Positions 12,601 through 25,697 are shown, counted from the first letter of the stretch. The stretch is 64,000 nucleotides of DNA from Lumnitzera littorea (GCA_024138015.1 JAMXBB010000009.1:8470863-8534862), one strand, 5' to 3'. The notes: generated from the sequence alone by a model not told the origin. Numbers and translations are program-made.

Positions 12601-13140
12601 TCTTCTAACTTCGTCCCACTTATTAAGCTAATTATGCTCGCATCCCTATAGACTCTTTTGTAGGTGTTGAGTGAGGTCAAGATATCCCGATACTACCGTT
12701 CCTGGATTAGTGTGATGTTGTTTAGGAAAGTAAAGAACGAAGAATCAATTGAACCTAGGCTTTTGACTTTTTTTGAGTTTTTGAGGAAACTAATTGGGAA
12801 TTTCCTAGGATGCCCACTAGTTTCCTAACTTATTATATATATTGCAAAACCTGTGGTTTTTAATAAACTCTGATTGTAAACTTTAACTTTAGATGTGAAA
12901 TGTTTGTATAAATACTATTGTGGTACGAGACAATAGGTTGTATAGAATAGGTATTTTGTAAAGCTCTACCACAGGTTTGATTATTAACAAGTATTAGAAC
13001 GGACGTTTTAAGTTGGTTGAGTTGTGAAAGCCTTGTGTAAGTTATGTTTACAATAGTAGCTGTGAGGTCAACTTCTATTTTAGGAAAGTTTACATAGTGG
13101 GACTGTTATGACTTTTCTTATTCACAGCGTGACCACCTTT
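9640..13140. other. Internal 3.5-kb segment missing from the sister copy
   Basis: AT-rich and without any recognised coding domain. It contains the phrase GACGATTGACGACTCGAG (about 11950) and a GTGTTGAGTGAGGTC block (about 12665), both of which I associate with plant LTR sequence. It may be a later insertion into the element at 7762-13797 or ancestral sequence deleted from the copy at 58205-60869. I could not place exact borders. Confidence 0.35.
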
Positions 13141-13802
13141 ACAATTTAAGGCATTTTAGAATTTTTCAAAAATAAAGGAAAAATCCAATTTAGGGCCTTC
13201 CTAGAAATTTTCTCAAATGAACCCAATTGAACTAAAAAGCGTAAGCTTGATTGTTTTCAAGAATTAAAACTAACAACCTACTAGAGTTTTCATAAAAAGA
13301 ACTACATACATCTAATCCCGAATAGCAAGTATGTAGATACCTACGGGGCGATGATAAAAATGAAAAAACCTAAGTTCCTTTTCCCTTAGTTTAGATTATT
13401 TTGTTTATCCAATTAGAGTAACTAATAACGAAGTTCTATCTTTGAAAATTATAAGGTGATTTTTAAGTTTAATTCTAATTTTGGAAAGTCAATAGCACCT
13501 GTAAAGGTTTAAAATTCCTGACCCCCAAATCTAGATTCTCTAATTTCAAAAGCCATTTTATAAATTGATTTTTTTTAATCGATAGACCAGTAGGTAAGTT
13601 ATAACCAATCCACCCAATTGGTTATAACTTAACTCTGGTCGGGTGGCGACTCTAAAACCTTTTCAAAATTAAGAAAAACGGTTTTCTTTAAATCCTAATC
13701 GAGGATCAGTATTAAATGAGTAAGGTTTAGTATTGACTGGTTTAGAGAAGGCTTAATTTATAAAAAGAATTGGAAGGGTAAAAAACCAAGCTTGATAGCT
13801 TC

Positions 13803-15663
13803 TATTGAAGATGATCATGTTGTGGCGGTATGACTTCATATTCTCCTATAGCTTCTTCCTCATCCTCTCATATATGTAAAGGAAGAGGATATCAGTGGAG
13901 CTGCCAGTTTCCACCATTATTTTCAAGAACTCGAAATTCATGATCCTTGCCCTTATAACAAGGGCATCCTGATGGGGGGTACTACCCCTTCCAAATCTTT
14001 ATTAGAAAAGGTAGTAAAAGTGTTTAGCTTCTATCTCTTCTCCTTTACTGCTAATACCTCCGATGGGACGTTAACCGAGCTACTATTGCTTAGCCAACTC
14101 CTAAGGTATAGCCCCCCAACTATTATATTGATAACGCCGTTAGGAACACGTTCGTTACGACGTTCAGTGTTCTACTTTGCTCTGACATCGTTGGTCATCG
14201 CCTCATGGGTGCTTAGTCTTCGTTGTCATCGAAATGGTTGCCATTCCTTAGTTGGGCTACATACTCATTGAAGAAGCCTTGCTAAATGGCGTATTCAATC
14301 ACATTCTTCAACTGAAAGCATTCATTAATGGTGTAGCCATAATCATCATGGAATTGGTAGTACTTATCCGAGTTCCGACGACCAAGGTTCCCCTTTATTT
14401 TTAAGGGTCTTTGTAATAGGTTCCTATACTTCACCTCGGAATAGACTTAGGCTATGGGTTTATTCAAGGGTGTATGTTGCATGTAAATAGGAGGGGGGAG
14501 TAGGTCACGCTCAGCTCGGCACTTCTTCTTTCTAGAGCTCTCCCATTCTGATTTGCTTGGCAACCTATCATCGAAGCAATCATTCATAGACAATTTTTCC
14601 TTGTCCTACTTTCTATCCAACCTCTCTCAGTCGACATCATGCTTAGTGTGAATGATGTCCTCTTAGTTGATGTATTTCTGGACTTTATTCTAGAAGTTAG
14701 CTAAGGTCTTCGTAAGCGATCGAAAGAAGTCTCTCGAAGGTCGAATATTGAGCTGGGCAACATGGATAGCAACTCTCTCATTTAGTTAAGGGATCTTGAC
14801 TACGGTATTGTTGGACCAGGCCATATAGTTGTGCAAGGATTTGCCTTTACCCTATCTTATAAGGTACAAGGACGACTTATCCTTAGACGGAGGCTTAGGC
14901 TTGCTAGCCTTGAAGTAGAGGCTAGACCTTTGTGTTAGCTTGTTAAAGGAGTTGATAGAATTATCGGGGAGGTGGTTGAACTACACCCAAGCTGCTTTCC
15001 TTAGGGTGCTCAGGAAAGCCATACATATTATGGCGTCCCCATGAGGTTCATCAGGGTATGGAAGTGGAGGAGGTGATCATCAGGGTCACCTGTGCCATCA
15101 TATTGGTCCAAGGATGGAAGTTTGCTATTAGGAGGTAGCACTTCATCCTAGACACCCTTGGTGAAGGGGATCTTGTTGTTGGCGACTAGTCTAATGTCTT
15201 TAGCGGCGTTGCTCTCCTGTTGCTTGGAGAGCCTCTTCACCATTGCGCGGAGCTCGTTAAGTTTGGCATCATCTACCGGATGAGCTTGGTATGCTACTGA
15301 TTGAGCCAATACTCCCTACAAGTCGGTTACTTGCTCATTACCAGCTAAGGCACAATCGTGGGTGGTTGTAGACCTTGCTGGCTATTGCTATAGTAGTGGA
15401 TCAAGTTGTTAATCTTTGCCATTCTACTACTCTTGTTGGTGGTTGTTCTACCTAATTTGGGCATTTGAAGCTTCGCGAGGATGGGTTGGTGTGCTATGCC
15501 TCTCAACTTCTTCGAGGTGAGCACAAAGCCTATTTTGAGCAGCTAAGTCCTCAACTAAGTGTTTTGTGCACTCCAAGCACTCCTCCAATATTGCCCTTGG
15601 GAGGGGTTGATTGTCCACGGGTTGGTTATTCACTAACTGGTGGTTCTCTTACTTGCCATGGTA
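13803..15663 (-). pseudogene. Tat-type gag and N-terminal half of protease
   Basis: The minus-strand ATG at 15663 starts MASKRTTS and meets stops at once. Gag continues in broken frames. About 15640-15450 is acidic and probably helical. At about 15130-14850 lies the capsid-like core: LPSLDQYDGTGDPDDHL, then a KAA-type segment and LHNYMAWSNN. Near 13930-13870 the protease begins with MNFEFLKIMVETGSSTDILF, whose ETGSS aligns with the DTGSS catalytic site of the family (Asp replaced by Glu). The other protease half is beyond the insertion at 7762-13797. The product would be the particle protein plus processing protease; this copy is dead. Confidence 0.75.
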
Positions 15664-15738
15664 AGACATAATGTCTAAAAATTGCATTCAAGTAATGTGT
15701 TTAGCATGTTTGGGGTTTTTCTTGCAAGATTTCAGTTT

Positions 15739-15754
15739 CTCATAGATGGTGCCA
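15739..15754 (-). other. Primer binding site of Tat element
   Basis: The minus strand reads TGGCACCATCTATGAG, close to the TGGCGCCGTCTGTGGG-type site found in many plant Tat-like gypsy elements. It lies two bases inside the LTR end at 15757. Confidence 0.8.
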
Positions 15755-15756
15755 AA

Positions 15757-16255
15757 TGTCGTCTCGAGGTATTTATCGGTAGTAGTTAGGCTTATACATC
15801 GTAAGCCTACAAAATAAGACACTATGAAGGGATATCGGAGTGTTGTCCGGTGTGACAACTCTAATGCTTAAGTCAGTAGTGTATATTAGAGAGTAAATGA
15901 TGCTTGGAAGTAATAGGTAAGCTTTAGTGCGCAAAGTGTAGAGAGCTTTATTGTTAGGTAGTGACCGAGTATTTATAGTGGAGTGGTATCGGCAGTTGAA
16001 GGACAGTTAGTGGAAGAGATCCTTTCTTACAAATATAGAAGAGTAGGGTTGTGGTGTTCAACATGTCTTACTTATATTGAAGGTAGTTGTTGACTTGGTA
16101 TCATACCCTTATTTTATGTATTCTAGTTGTTAAAGGAGTTTCTTGGGCTTGGTCAATACGAGCCTAAAGCTTGAGCCTAGGATTGCGAGCCCTAAGTGGT
16201 AAGGTACGTCAGATTTGGATGGGCCTCAAAGGCCCATATCTAAAGAGTCTTGTCA
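15757..16255 (-). repeat. 5' LTR of Tat element
   Basis: The left border TGTCGTCTCG is fixed by the adjacent PBS. The right border ...TTGTCA at 16255 is chosen because the minus strand then starts TGACAAGAC and the sequence becomes plain AT-rich beyond it. Length is about 499 bp. It contains a palindrome-like GGGCCT..AGGCCC pair near the right end and a TATTTATAGTGG segment (about 15970). The partner LTR is outside the window, so the right border is less sure. Confidence 0.65.
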
Positions 16256-18890
16256 ATACTAAGTACACATTTAATTTCATTTAATTCCATTCCATTTCAT
16301 TACATTACATTTTTGCATACCAAATGTGACATTATTATTTATGACGAATTTCTTCAATGGTCTAATATTATAATTATTGTATAATTTAGTTTCTAGATTA
16401 ATTTTTGCATCCTCATAAATGTATCCATTCTTTAAAATAATTCCACTTCCATTGTCGTACATAATTTTGGTATCAAAGCATTTATTTCCTCTTTGTCCAT
16501 CAAAATTGGCACCATAGCCTAGATTAATGTTCTTTCATGGACAATATTTGCTTTTTCCTTTACTAAAAAAACTTTCCTTTTTTGTTTCTTAAAAATAATA
16601 ATAATAAGTCTAAGATGGGAAAAGACCTTTACATGTTATTTGCCTGGAGGGAATATAATTTGCATTCCCCCCTATTTCTTATTGAACCCCTATTACCATG
16701 TTCGCTTTTCCAAATTACAATTCTAAGTTTTAAAAATTAAGATTTTAGATTCCTTAGGTTAAGTTAAGAATTGAGATTTTGAGGAAAAAAAGACCTATAC
16801 TACCTTTGTCTTCTTCTTCACCATTGTCACCCATCTACCATCATCACCCACCCACTAGTGGAATACCATTGTTACCTAGCCACTCAAGACCTATAAACTT
16901 AGAATAGAGAAAACACATAGTAGAGAGGGATTGAAAGAGAGAGAAAGGGAGAAAATGAGGGTAAAATGGTCTTTTAATATCTATTATCAGTTTCTTCCTT
17001 ATTGTCCTTTTGTGGTTCACCTAATCAATAGAATAATTATTTCCTCTTTTCATTCCATAAGAATTAAAATTCCATTAAGTCTCCCGTCTCTCCCGTGGCA
17101 CCCTCCTAATTCCATTTAGCAAAATGAACGAGCATGTAATGTTACAACTTTTAGAGGGCACTCTAATTAAGGAATTTAATACCATTGAGATGTTTGAGCA
17201 AATAATATCTAGGATTGAAGAAGCTTATTCTAAGTTAGGCACATAGTCACTAACTAGAAACTCTTATGGGTTGCACAAATGTCTTAGATACCATTAGATT
17301 AGCCATTGGTTGAGATAACAATAGAGAAAACATATGTTGAGCCTTAAATAGGAATATTGACTTAGACGATGATCTATCCCCTAGACAACACATTCAATGG
17401 AATCATAGACCTCAAAATGTTTGTGAAATTGACCCAGTGCATCATAGCATGCCATATAGGAATTCTTAAGAAGTTAACAATTTAGAGCCTAGTTATGAAA
17501 ACATGCACCATAACATTCATATTGATGACCTTATTAGGATAAAGTGATAGATAGATAGAGAGAGAGATTTTTGACATTATTGTATTGCAAATTGAGTAAT
17601 GAAGGAAAATTAGCTTGTTAATCCCTTTGATAGACGAAAAAGGTAATTTTTTTACAAAAATGTCCTTCATTTTAAAATTCTTTATGAATATTATAGTTAA
17701 TATTTGGATCATCATTCTTTTAGTACAAAACTCATATGGAATTTATATGATTGGTGTACTAATTAATCTAGTTATGTATTATTGATGGCATATTTTGGAT
17801 ATAGATCCCTAAGTGCAGACCAACCTCCTTAGCTTATGGTTCGAATTCCCTAAGATCTTGAGTTGACCTCTTCGACCCATAGGTCGAAGCCCTTATGGTA
17901 GGATCCCCTCAACCTGGAGGTTGAGCACTGTGAGATTAAAAAAAAAAAAGACCCTTTGACTGGGTGCTCGAGGGGGAGGTGGTGGAGGCAAATCCCCTCC
18001 CCATGGTTTACGACTTGGGATCCCTTAACATATCTTAGCAGCAACCTTTGAAGGAAGCCTACATGTATACTCGTGCGATGTACACGATGCATTAAATGTA
18101 ATGTGATGCATGGAACCTCCTCTATTCAGGTGCTTGCGGCCTAATTATATGGTGCCTCTAAAGTATTAATGAGGCATTGGGAGGAATGACAATCCCCTAT
18201 TATCATGTTCACTTCATTAAATTGCAATTATTATCCAATTACAATTCTTAAAAAACATGACATTAGGATTCCTTACTTTAGGCTATGAATTGTGATTTTT
18301 TTTTTAAAAATGAAAAGTTACTCTGACTGTCCTTAACTCTTCTCAACACGTCACTACCACAATGCTTACTACTATTGCTCAAGATGTACCATCATCACTA
18401 TCTTCACCATCACCCACTATGGTCAATCACCTACCATAGTTAACTACCACCACATTTATAAGCAATTCTAGTAAGAACGACTTTATAGTGATATATGAAA
18501 GGTGAAGAGGAAGTGAAGGAAGAGGATCTACAAAACATACCCTACTTGATATAGGGTAACCATAGGCGAAAGGCCATTGGCAATCATCATCCTAGCTGTA
18601 TGAGCAAGCCGTATTGGCTTTATGTATAGTTATCAAAATCACGAGTCAACTATATGATTCTACAAGTTTATGATATTATGATTTTTATCTTAATTAAAAT
18701 GGATGTAAAATCATTTTGGTATAGACTTTTGGTAGATTTATGAATTTTAATATATAGTTTTACAAATTTACGATTTTATCGGTTTTGTACGATTTTATAC
18801 GAATTTACCAATTCTAATGTGTAAATGAATAGTAAAATCGCAATTTAACAATCATTGCTCCATCCGTCTAAGCCCAAGACAAGACATTAT
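16256..18890. other. Intergenic AT-rich DNA with MITE-like fragments
   Basis: No coding region is supported. AATTCCATT-type words at 16270-16320 and 17050-17120 and related segments at 16650-16760 and 18190-18300 (both with CCCCTATTA.CATGTTC then CAATTACAATTC or CAAATTACAATTC) suggest decayed copies of one small element family. A short GATA/GA microsatellite lies near 17547-17567. A GC-richer patch at 17820-18110 includes GGTTCGAATTCC (17838-17849). Confidence 0.4.
18605..18865. repeat. Possible small hAT-like MITE
   Basis: The left side has GTTATCAAAATCACGA and the right side, read backwards, GATTGTTAAATTGCGA, an imperfect inverted pair around about 230 bp of AT-rich DNA. It lacks a clear target duplication, so the borders are approximate. 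Confidence 0.35.
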
Positions 18891-21619
18891 AGGTTACAAA
18901 GTATAAGTTGACAGATGCCTAAGTCTTCGTCTATAAATACTCCATTTCCCATCATTCAAGATAAGAATCTAAACCTATATAAGCCAAAACTTTGCCCCTT
19001 TACTATTCGAATTCTCTTTTTCTCTTTTCTTTAGTGAATTAAGTATTTAAGTGGTCATATTGAATAACTCCTAACAATCTTACTCACCCTTGTATATCTT
19101 ATAGGCCCTTGCTCCCTGTATAGATTGCTCACAAACATTGCAAGGCTTGAAGCTATACTCATGACCCTTGCAAAGCCATGTCCACCTAAGTCTTAGATTG
19201 TCAAGCTTAATGGGAAAGCCCACTTCATCCATTTTACCAGTTAAAACTATAAGATTACACCACAATTTTCAACCAACATGTATTAAACTAATAAATCAGA
19301 ATCATTTTGATTTGAGCAAGAATTTTTCAAATTACTCTAGTTAATATATTAATTAGGGTGATATACATACAACACAGATGTTGTGATATTGGTGTTGGGT
19401 TATGTCGTAGTTTATCTAAAAATCCTTGACTTCTTAGAGCATAAGTAATAGGAGGATGAAGACATACATTCCACATCCAATCAAGCTGTTTCCTTTCTAT
19501 GTTTCATCTTTAACTTAAGTTGCTACATCCATGAGCTGCAAGTTCGCATACACACATACATACACAAGGACATCTAGTTCTTATATATTATAGTTAGACT
19601 CTAGTAGATTTCAAATTGGTAGAGATCTTTTAGAGAATAGAATGAATAAATAAAAAAAGAATAGCAAGTGGATCATTTGGTTGAGAGTTTCAAGTATTGG
19701 GTATTGTGTGAAAGAGGTTGAAGGTTATGCACAATCTTTAGGAATTGCTACATAATTAAAGTTCTATCATCCAAAAGGCTTGGTTTCATGAAATATTGCT
19801 AAGTATTTATCAAGAGTATGTATAATATAAACTCAGAATGTGACTTACACCAACAATAGACTTTTGTTTTATTTTTTCAATTGGTTTAGTTTGGGATTAA
19901 GTGCATAGTTCATGGTTTGATGCTAGTCATCAAATTGAATTGTACCATATTATGTAGATCAATTTGATTCATGGTCTAAATTGAAAATTTTTCATTGATA
20001 TTATTATTGAATCAAATCGTGAATTAACCAAAAATTTTTTCCTTTTTCTTTTTAGTTAATTTAGCTTATGATCATATATAAAATTAGATTTAAATTCAAG
20101 ATTCAGTTTGGATGACAAACTAAACCAAACCATGTGCTATCATTCGGATCAGGTTATCGAGCTCTACCATGTTTGCCCTTATTATCTACTTCTTAACCTA
20201 TTCATTATTATCTAACAAACAAATCAATACTTAACCCCTTTTCTATATTCTTTATTTATATATATATATATAAATGGAAAGCAACCATCACCTATAATTA
20301 CTAAAATACTGAAAGAATTCTTAAGGTGATTATACGAATAAGGGAGTAGTGTAAATTGCACTACACTTAGGTTTATTAGAAAATCATACACCATCAAAAA
20401 GATGAAAATGCTTCATATCAATTTCCACGAGGGTAATTTTTTATTCATCAACTACTTGTACACTTCATTGAGTGGAATAAGAGATGACTAAAATGTAATT
20501 CAATAGGAATTGATAAGATATGTAATATTTTTTATATATCTATTATTTTATTTAATTGACACAATAATGAATAATGAATAAGATAAAAATAAAAAGTAAA
20601 TTATTAAATACACTCTTAAAATTCCTACCCTTCTCTACATTTCATAGCTAATATAGACTTATCACAACTTACTGGGATAAATTACTTATGGCAAAGATAA
20701 TAAATGGACAATTGAATAGTAATTGACAAGTTGAGAAATAAATTGCTGTTTAATATTTTAGGTAATAACAATTAATTGAGAATAGCTATTTGGTTTCTAA
20801 AATTCATTTCAACATGCAATTTTATATGAAATAAATGGAGAACATAATAGCCATTCGTCTAAAGTGAACATATAATAAATATGATACCCCATAGTTAAGC
20901 ATTTTAAATGGATTATGGAAAATCATGATACTAATTTATGAGATCATGATGTTGAATACCTCATCAATATAAGGTTGTAACTTTTGAATTAAGTAATTAA
21001 TTGGCTCATTTATATTTATTGACTTGGTTTACTCACCGCTTTTAGCATAGGGAATTAAACAAATGTCCATCTAAACCCTTAATAATGAAGGGTACTTATA
21101 TAGGTAAAGATAAATATAAACATCATCATTTTGAATTTTTTTATTGAGTCCAAGATGGTTATTGAATAATCAGTCTAATAAATAAAATAAGATAAAAATT
21201 GAAAGATTTGCTATCTAGAAAATAAGATACTAACTTAATTAAATTTTAGAAATGAAAAACCAAATCTGATCAAACAAAAGACAAAAAGAAAATTATATCT
21301 AATTTAAATATCACTTTTTTGTTGATACAAAGAGTTCTAATATTTGACTTTTAATATGTTCATTTTTAATGTAATACTAATGACTTGTTTATTAGGAGCT
21401 AATAAAAAGAGAATAGAATAATTATTTTTTAAATACTTCATACTATCTTGTTTAGTTGGAATTTGGTTAAGGAATATTCACTTTATAGGGAATAAAAAGT
21501 TCAAATTATGAATAATGATAAAGGCATATTTTATTCATGTTTTAATGCATGAATTATATATAATTATTATTGATTTTATAGAAATCATTAAGAATTGGTA
21601 CTTAAGTATCTTCATTTGA
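18891..21619. other. Intergenic AT-rich DNA
   Basis: No gene is supported. 18895-19080 has a TCTATAAATACTCC segment followed by a pyrimidine-rich stretch, resembling the promoter part of an LTR but without a partner. 19877-20140 is bounded by TTGGTTTAGTTTG and its near inverse CAAACTAAACCAA, a possible MITE. The rest holds only A/T-rich sequence. Confidence 0.35.
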
Positions 21620-22920
21620 ACATTTTCAGGTAATGAAGGATTTAGAGTGGAAATACGGTCGATTTAGAGGAGTTTTATACAAACGAACAAAGCTCGAATC
21701 GAGCCATGACATGTTGGAATTGAAGTAATCGGCCTTGGGCTGGCTTACACTGTATATCGGTGGCTTTAGGTGTCTACATTGCCAACCTTGGAACCTACAC
21801 CGTCGACCTTCATGAAGAAAGAGCCATTCAAAAGCCAACGCTAGTTTTCTCAATAAATAGAAGAGTGTTTCATAGTTTAGACAAATTTTTACATCTTCTT
21901 TAGAATTAGAGAGTGTTAGAACAGTTAGTAGATAGTTTTTGAAGAATTTTTCTTTAGAATTTCTTAGATCCTTGAGAAGGCTTTACCCTTGTTTTAGAGA
22001 TCAACCTTGGAGTGAAATTGAAGTTTACTTATCACAATTACAGTATTGGTGATCTCTATTTTATTTATATTTATGCAATTATATGATTTATTCTTACTTT
22101 TAATCATGAACTCCTTTGCAAATTTAATTATTATCTGTGCTTTTGTTTTAATTTTTATGGCTGACTAAGTTTTATTTGTGGGAATTGATGAAATCCTAGG
22201 TAGCTGAGATGAGAATTGTATTCATGTTATACAGTTAATAGATATATGGATGATTCATGATTGTAATTTTTATGATTTTGATTATAATTATCTATTGGTT
22301 ATGATTGTTAGAAACACTATTGATAAGGGAGTTGATATAGAGTTTGTTAGAAATTTTTTATTAAACTGATTAGCTAATGCGGGAGCGACATTAATTGGAT
22401 TAATTAGAAATTATTCAGGGATTAATGTGATGTCTTGAGTTAATTATTCACTAAGACATTAGGGATAATTGATTTAGGGCATTAGGCGATCATAGCATCG
22501 GGAGATGTACGATTGTAATTTAGAATCTACTATTAATTGAAGATGTGGGAGCTGACTAATTAATTAAAGGTTTAATTCCTTAATTTTAAGGTATGATAAT
22601 TTTACTCGAATGACCATATAGTTATTTATAACATGATGACAATTTAATTTGCATAACTAGGATGGAGTTTGTTTTTCTTACATTTTTAATTGTTTGCATA
22701 GTTTTAAATATTTTATCGTAATTTTCTTTTCAACAATTTGAGGGTAATTAGATAATTTATAATTTAATTTTGATTGCCTAAATATTGATAAGAATTATTA
22801 TAAAATTAGTAATTTCTTAGTTCTCAAGAGATTGACTACCTTACTCACTCTTTATTACTTGATCTCGACTCCTAATATTCTGCAATATTCACGATTGATT
22901 TATATATATATAGTTTAAGT
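21620..22920 (+). repeat. Probable LTR or LARD fragment
   Basis: The layout resembles the long LTRs of large non-autonomous plant elements: a short GC-richer start (21650-21850) with AATAAATAGAAGAG, a region with GGGAGCGACATTAATTGG (about 22380) and a TCTCAAGAGATTGACTACC-type end (about 22825). No exact ends, PBS or partner were found. Comparison rests on general resemblance only. Confidence 0.35.
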
Positions 22921-25445
22921 GGATCAAATAATTATGTCCTCAATTATGAGAACACTTAATTAACTTATAGTTATTTTCTAAAAAGACCAAATAGGGATAT
23001 TTAGGTATTTTTGGTTATATTTCATATTTAATATCATAATTAATAAGATTAAATAAATACTATAATAATTATTTCTTATAAAAAGTTATATAGAGTAAAT
23101 ATTGAAATTTATATTTCTAACGTAACAGTGTAAACGAGTCAAATTACTTATTAGTTACTCGAGTTTGACTCGACATTTACTCAAATTCGACTCGAGAATA
23201 ATTAAGTTGAGCTTGAGCTTGAGTTATTGAAGAAGTTAATAGAGTTAAGCTTAAGCCTCATAGTGTTTGGTTAGACTAGATCTCGAGCTTAATTGAGCTT
23301 GAGTCAAATATCAATACTAGTTGAGTTTTAATATTAATATTATTATAATCAAAATTAAAAATATTTTTTTTAAATAGGTCATGCTCAAATAAGCTTAATT
23401 AAGTCATGCTCAAGTTTATGAAATACTATTTTGAGTTGAGCTTGAGCTCGAACTCGGCACTGTATCGTTTTGATTTGACTCGTTTACAACCCTATGTAAG
23501 TCTTTTTCATAAGTTGATTAGAAAGCTTGTTATAATTGATTTTTAAAAGGTTATAACAATATTTGCTTGCAAATTCCACATTTCAAGTATTTATCAGAAA
23601 TAATTGGCTACATATATCATAAATAATTGCACCATAGGACATTGCCACCCCCAACACACAGCCCTTCCCCCCCAAAATATATTACAACTTAAAGTAAAAA
23701 GAGGATTCAAACCTAATTTATACGTTTAGAGACTAATGTTCATGCGATTAGATTATACACACTAGATTAGACTTGGGCAAAGGGTCGTCTTAGCCCTTAA
23801 CTGTCTCGGAATTACCGGCCTGTAAGAAGGGGAGATGAATTTTTTTTTTAGATTATTTATTTATTTTATTAATTTTTTAAATACATTAATAATTTTAATA
23901 ACGTGCCATCTTTTTTCTTTTCTTTTTTTTTAAGTGTATTAATTTATTAATAATTTATAATTTTTTATTAATATTTGACTTAATGTGATTCTAGCTTTTT
24001 TATTTTTTTTCCTTAAAATTTTATTTTTTTCTTATATTCAAGTCCTTAATATTTAATAAGATTTATTAAAAAGATTTACAATGATTTATATTGAATTTTC
24101 TATCTATTCTTAATATATAATTAACATATGATTAGTCATCTATCATTAGTTTGATGATATTATTTTTAATATACTAGATATTATTCAATTATTTTTTTCT
24201 AACTAAACAGCCTCCCTTTTTTCTCTCTTTTTCTTTGTTTTTCTTTTTAAGGGAGTAAACTAGCAAGGCCGATTTGCTAATTTAGGTAGTTCCATCTTCT
24301 TGAATTGCCTAGGCCCTTACAGCTCGACAGTTTGGCTCAATCTCCCACAAGTCGGGTTGGTTCATGGTTTGCAGTTGGCTTTTATACTGGTCTACACTAG
24401 ACAATCTTTTGAATGTAAATAAAAGAAATTAAGGAAAATTCCAACATTTGTCTCATGTAAACGATGCAAAGGTTTTGGAAAGAAAAAACAAAATAATAAC
24501 AATAAAATAAAATAACGATGCAATAAACTGAAAAAGTTGCTTTCCCATCACGTCTATGCTTTATTTGAATTAAAACTGTAATTTACACACATTATTTTCT
24601 TAAGTTTAGAAATTATACGGATTCTCAAATTTTTTTTTTTTAACACATAGCACTTATTTCTCTAAAATGTTAACGTGGTGGTCTAAATGTACATTTCAGC
24701 AAGTGTGATAGTGGGTTGGTATTGAAGTGACAATTAATTATATACATTTGGATTAACAAATAAATTTAAATAAAGGTATATAAGATAATAATATTGCAAA
24801 AATTAAAAAAATAGAAAATAAAAAAGAAAAATCATTGGTTGTGCCCATTTTTCAGCCACCAAGGCTAATGATCGCTACTACTCTTGTGGTTGCCGGTTAC
24901 CTTGGCCTCGTGGCAACCAGAATATGGCCACAAAAAATTCCAGAATTTTTTTTTCCTTATTTTCATTTTTTTAATTCTTCATTCTTTTTTTTTCTGTTTA
25001 GTATTTTTTAACATTAGATAATTATTTAAATATAATTAGTTATTACATCAGATTTCAAGGATTTAAGCGTTAACTTTTGAAAAAAAATGAGAATGGGTAT
25101 CATTTGCATAGTTCTCAAGAAATCTCTATGTAATTTATCAAAATTAAAAACAAATAATACATGTAGTTGTATGGAAATATAGATATAACTTTCAATGAAT
25201 TTTCTTTTTCTTATTATTTTTACGCATGGAATGCTTATAAGTGTAAGTTCATCTTTTCTTGCATTATCACGATGAACCTCCTTATCCTATGTTGAAACTA
25301 TAATATTAAATTGAGAAGCCCCATTTTAATATTTTAATTTTTTATAAATATATCAATTAAATTATTAATAATATATGAAAAGTGTGAGTGAGGTGCTTTA
25401 ACCTACATAATTAAAGTAGTAAATTCCACTTTTATTGTCTTATAT
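22921..25445. other. Intergenic AT-rich DNA
   Basis: No coding region is supported. A MITE lies at 23126-23492. The rest is long A and T runs, with a GC-richer patch at 24840-24920 repeating GGTTGCCGG/GTGGCAACC words. Nothing else stands out before the copia LTR. Confidence 0.5.
23126..23492. mobile_element. hAT-type MITE with 16-bp terminal inverted repeats
   Basis: TGTAAACGAGTCAAAT at 23129-23144 is exactly inverted at 23073+400, that is 23473-23488. The 367-bp interior has repeated GAGCTTGAG/CTCGAG words and no coding capacity. The flanks TAACGTAA and TATGTAAG could be a decayed 8-bp target duplication. Termini of the AGGGGTGTAAACGAG kind are known from plant hAT MITEs. Confidence 0.7.
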
Positions 25446-25697
25446 TGTTGACACTGTATTTATTTGGCTAGTTCCACGCCAGCTAACTAATTGTACACAT
25501 GTTATTTATTTACTAGACTACAAAGTTAGTTAGTTAGATTAGTTAACTAATGATGAGCTTATATATAAATAGGCATATTGACAATTTTAGTAATACAATA
25601 AGTCATTTCGTACTTTTTTTGCTATGAGCACCTGTTTTTATGATCGAGAGATGCTCTTTGTTTACTTTCTTCAAATTCATTTGCTCGTGAATCAACA
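25446..25697 (+). repeat. 5' LTR of copia element
   Basis: 252 bp with termini TGTTGA/TCAACA, followed at once by the PBS. It contains TATATATAAATAGGC (about 25560), a good TATA box for the element's promoter. The sequence recurs at 40937-41192 with scattered changes. Confidence 0.95.

Larger units (their letters stand above)
7762..13797 (+). mobile_element. 6-kb TGTAGACACC-type LTR-like element in Tat protease
   Basis: The left end TGTAGACACCTAATTTTTG and the right end AACCAAGCTTGATA interrupt the Tat protease between its VETGSS half and its LLGRPSLN half. Flanks GTTTC (7757-7761) and GCTTC (13798-13802) look like a 5-bp target duplication with one change. Both ends recur in the copy at 58205-60869: about 7762-9640 matches the left part and 13140-13797 the right part, while 9640-13140 is absent there. 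Near the right end lies GGTGGCGACTCT, a word known from the LTR/PBS junction of Tat/Ogre elements. I see no coding domain. It could be a very long solo LTR, or an LTR element that itself holds an insertion. Strand is nominal. Confidence 0.6.
3804..16255 (-). mobile_element. Tat-lineage Ty3/gypsy retrotransposon, dissected by three insertions
   Basis: Minus-strand order is 5' LTR (15757-16255), PBS (15739-15754), gag (about 15663-14000), protease split by 7762-13797, reverse transcriptase and RNase H (5989-7756), second RNase H part split by 4721-5983, and an integrase start (3804-4095) cut by the TR-GAG element. The rest of the integrase and the 3' LTR must lie before the window. Tat assignment rests on the PBS type, the protease VETGSS motif, YVDDM in reverse transcriptase, and an extra RNase H domain with the YSDS motif. 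All frames are broken. Confidence 0.8.

Noticed and set aside
13972..14271. 99-codon plus-strand open frame
   Set aside because: Antisense to Tat gag; no recognisable domain.
17838..17849. GGTTCGAATTCC, a good box B of a tRNA gene
   Set aside because: No box A at tRNA spacing and no cloverleaf pairing around it, so no tRNA gene is called.
21768..21777. GGTGTCTACA, the inverse of the TGTAGACACC terminus
   Set aside because: Surrounding sequence does not match the family at 7762 or 58205, so it is taken as chance.
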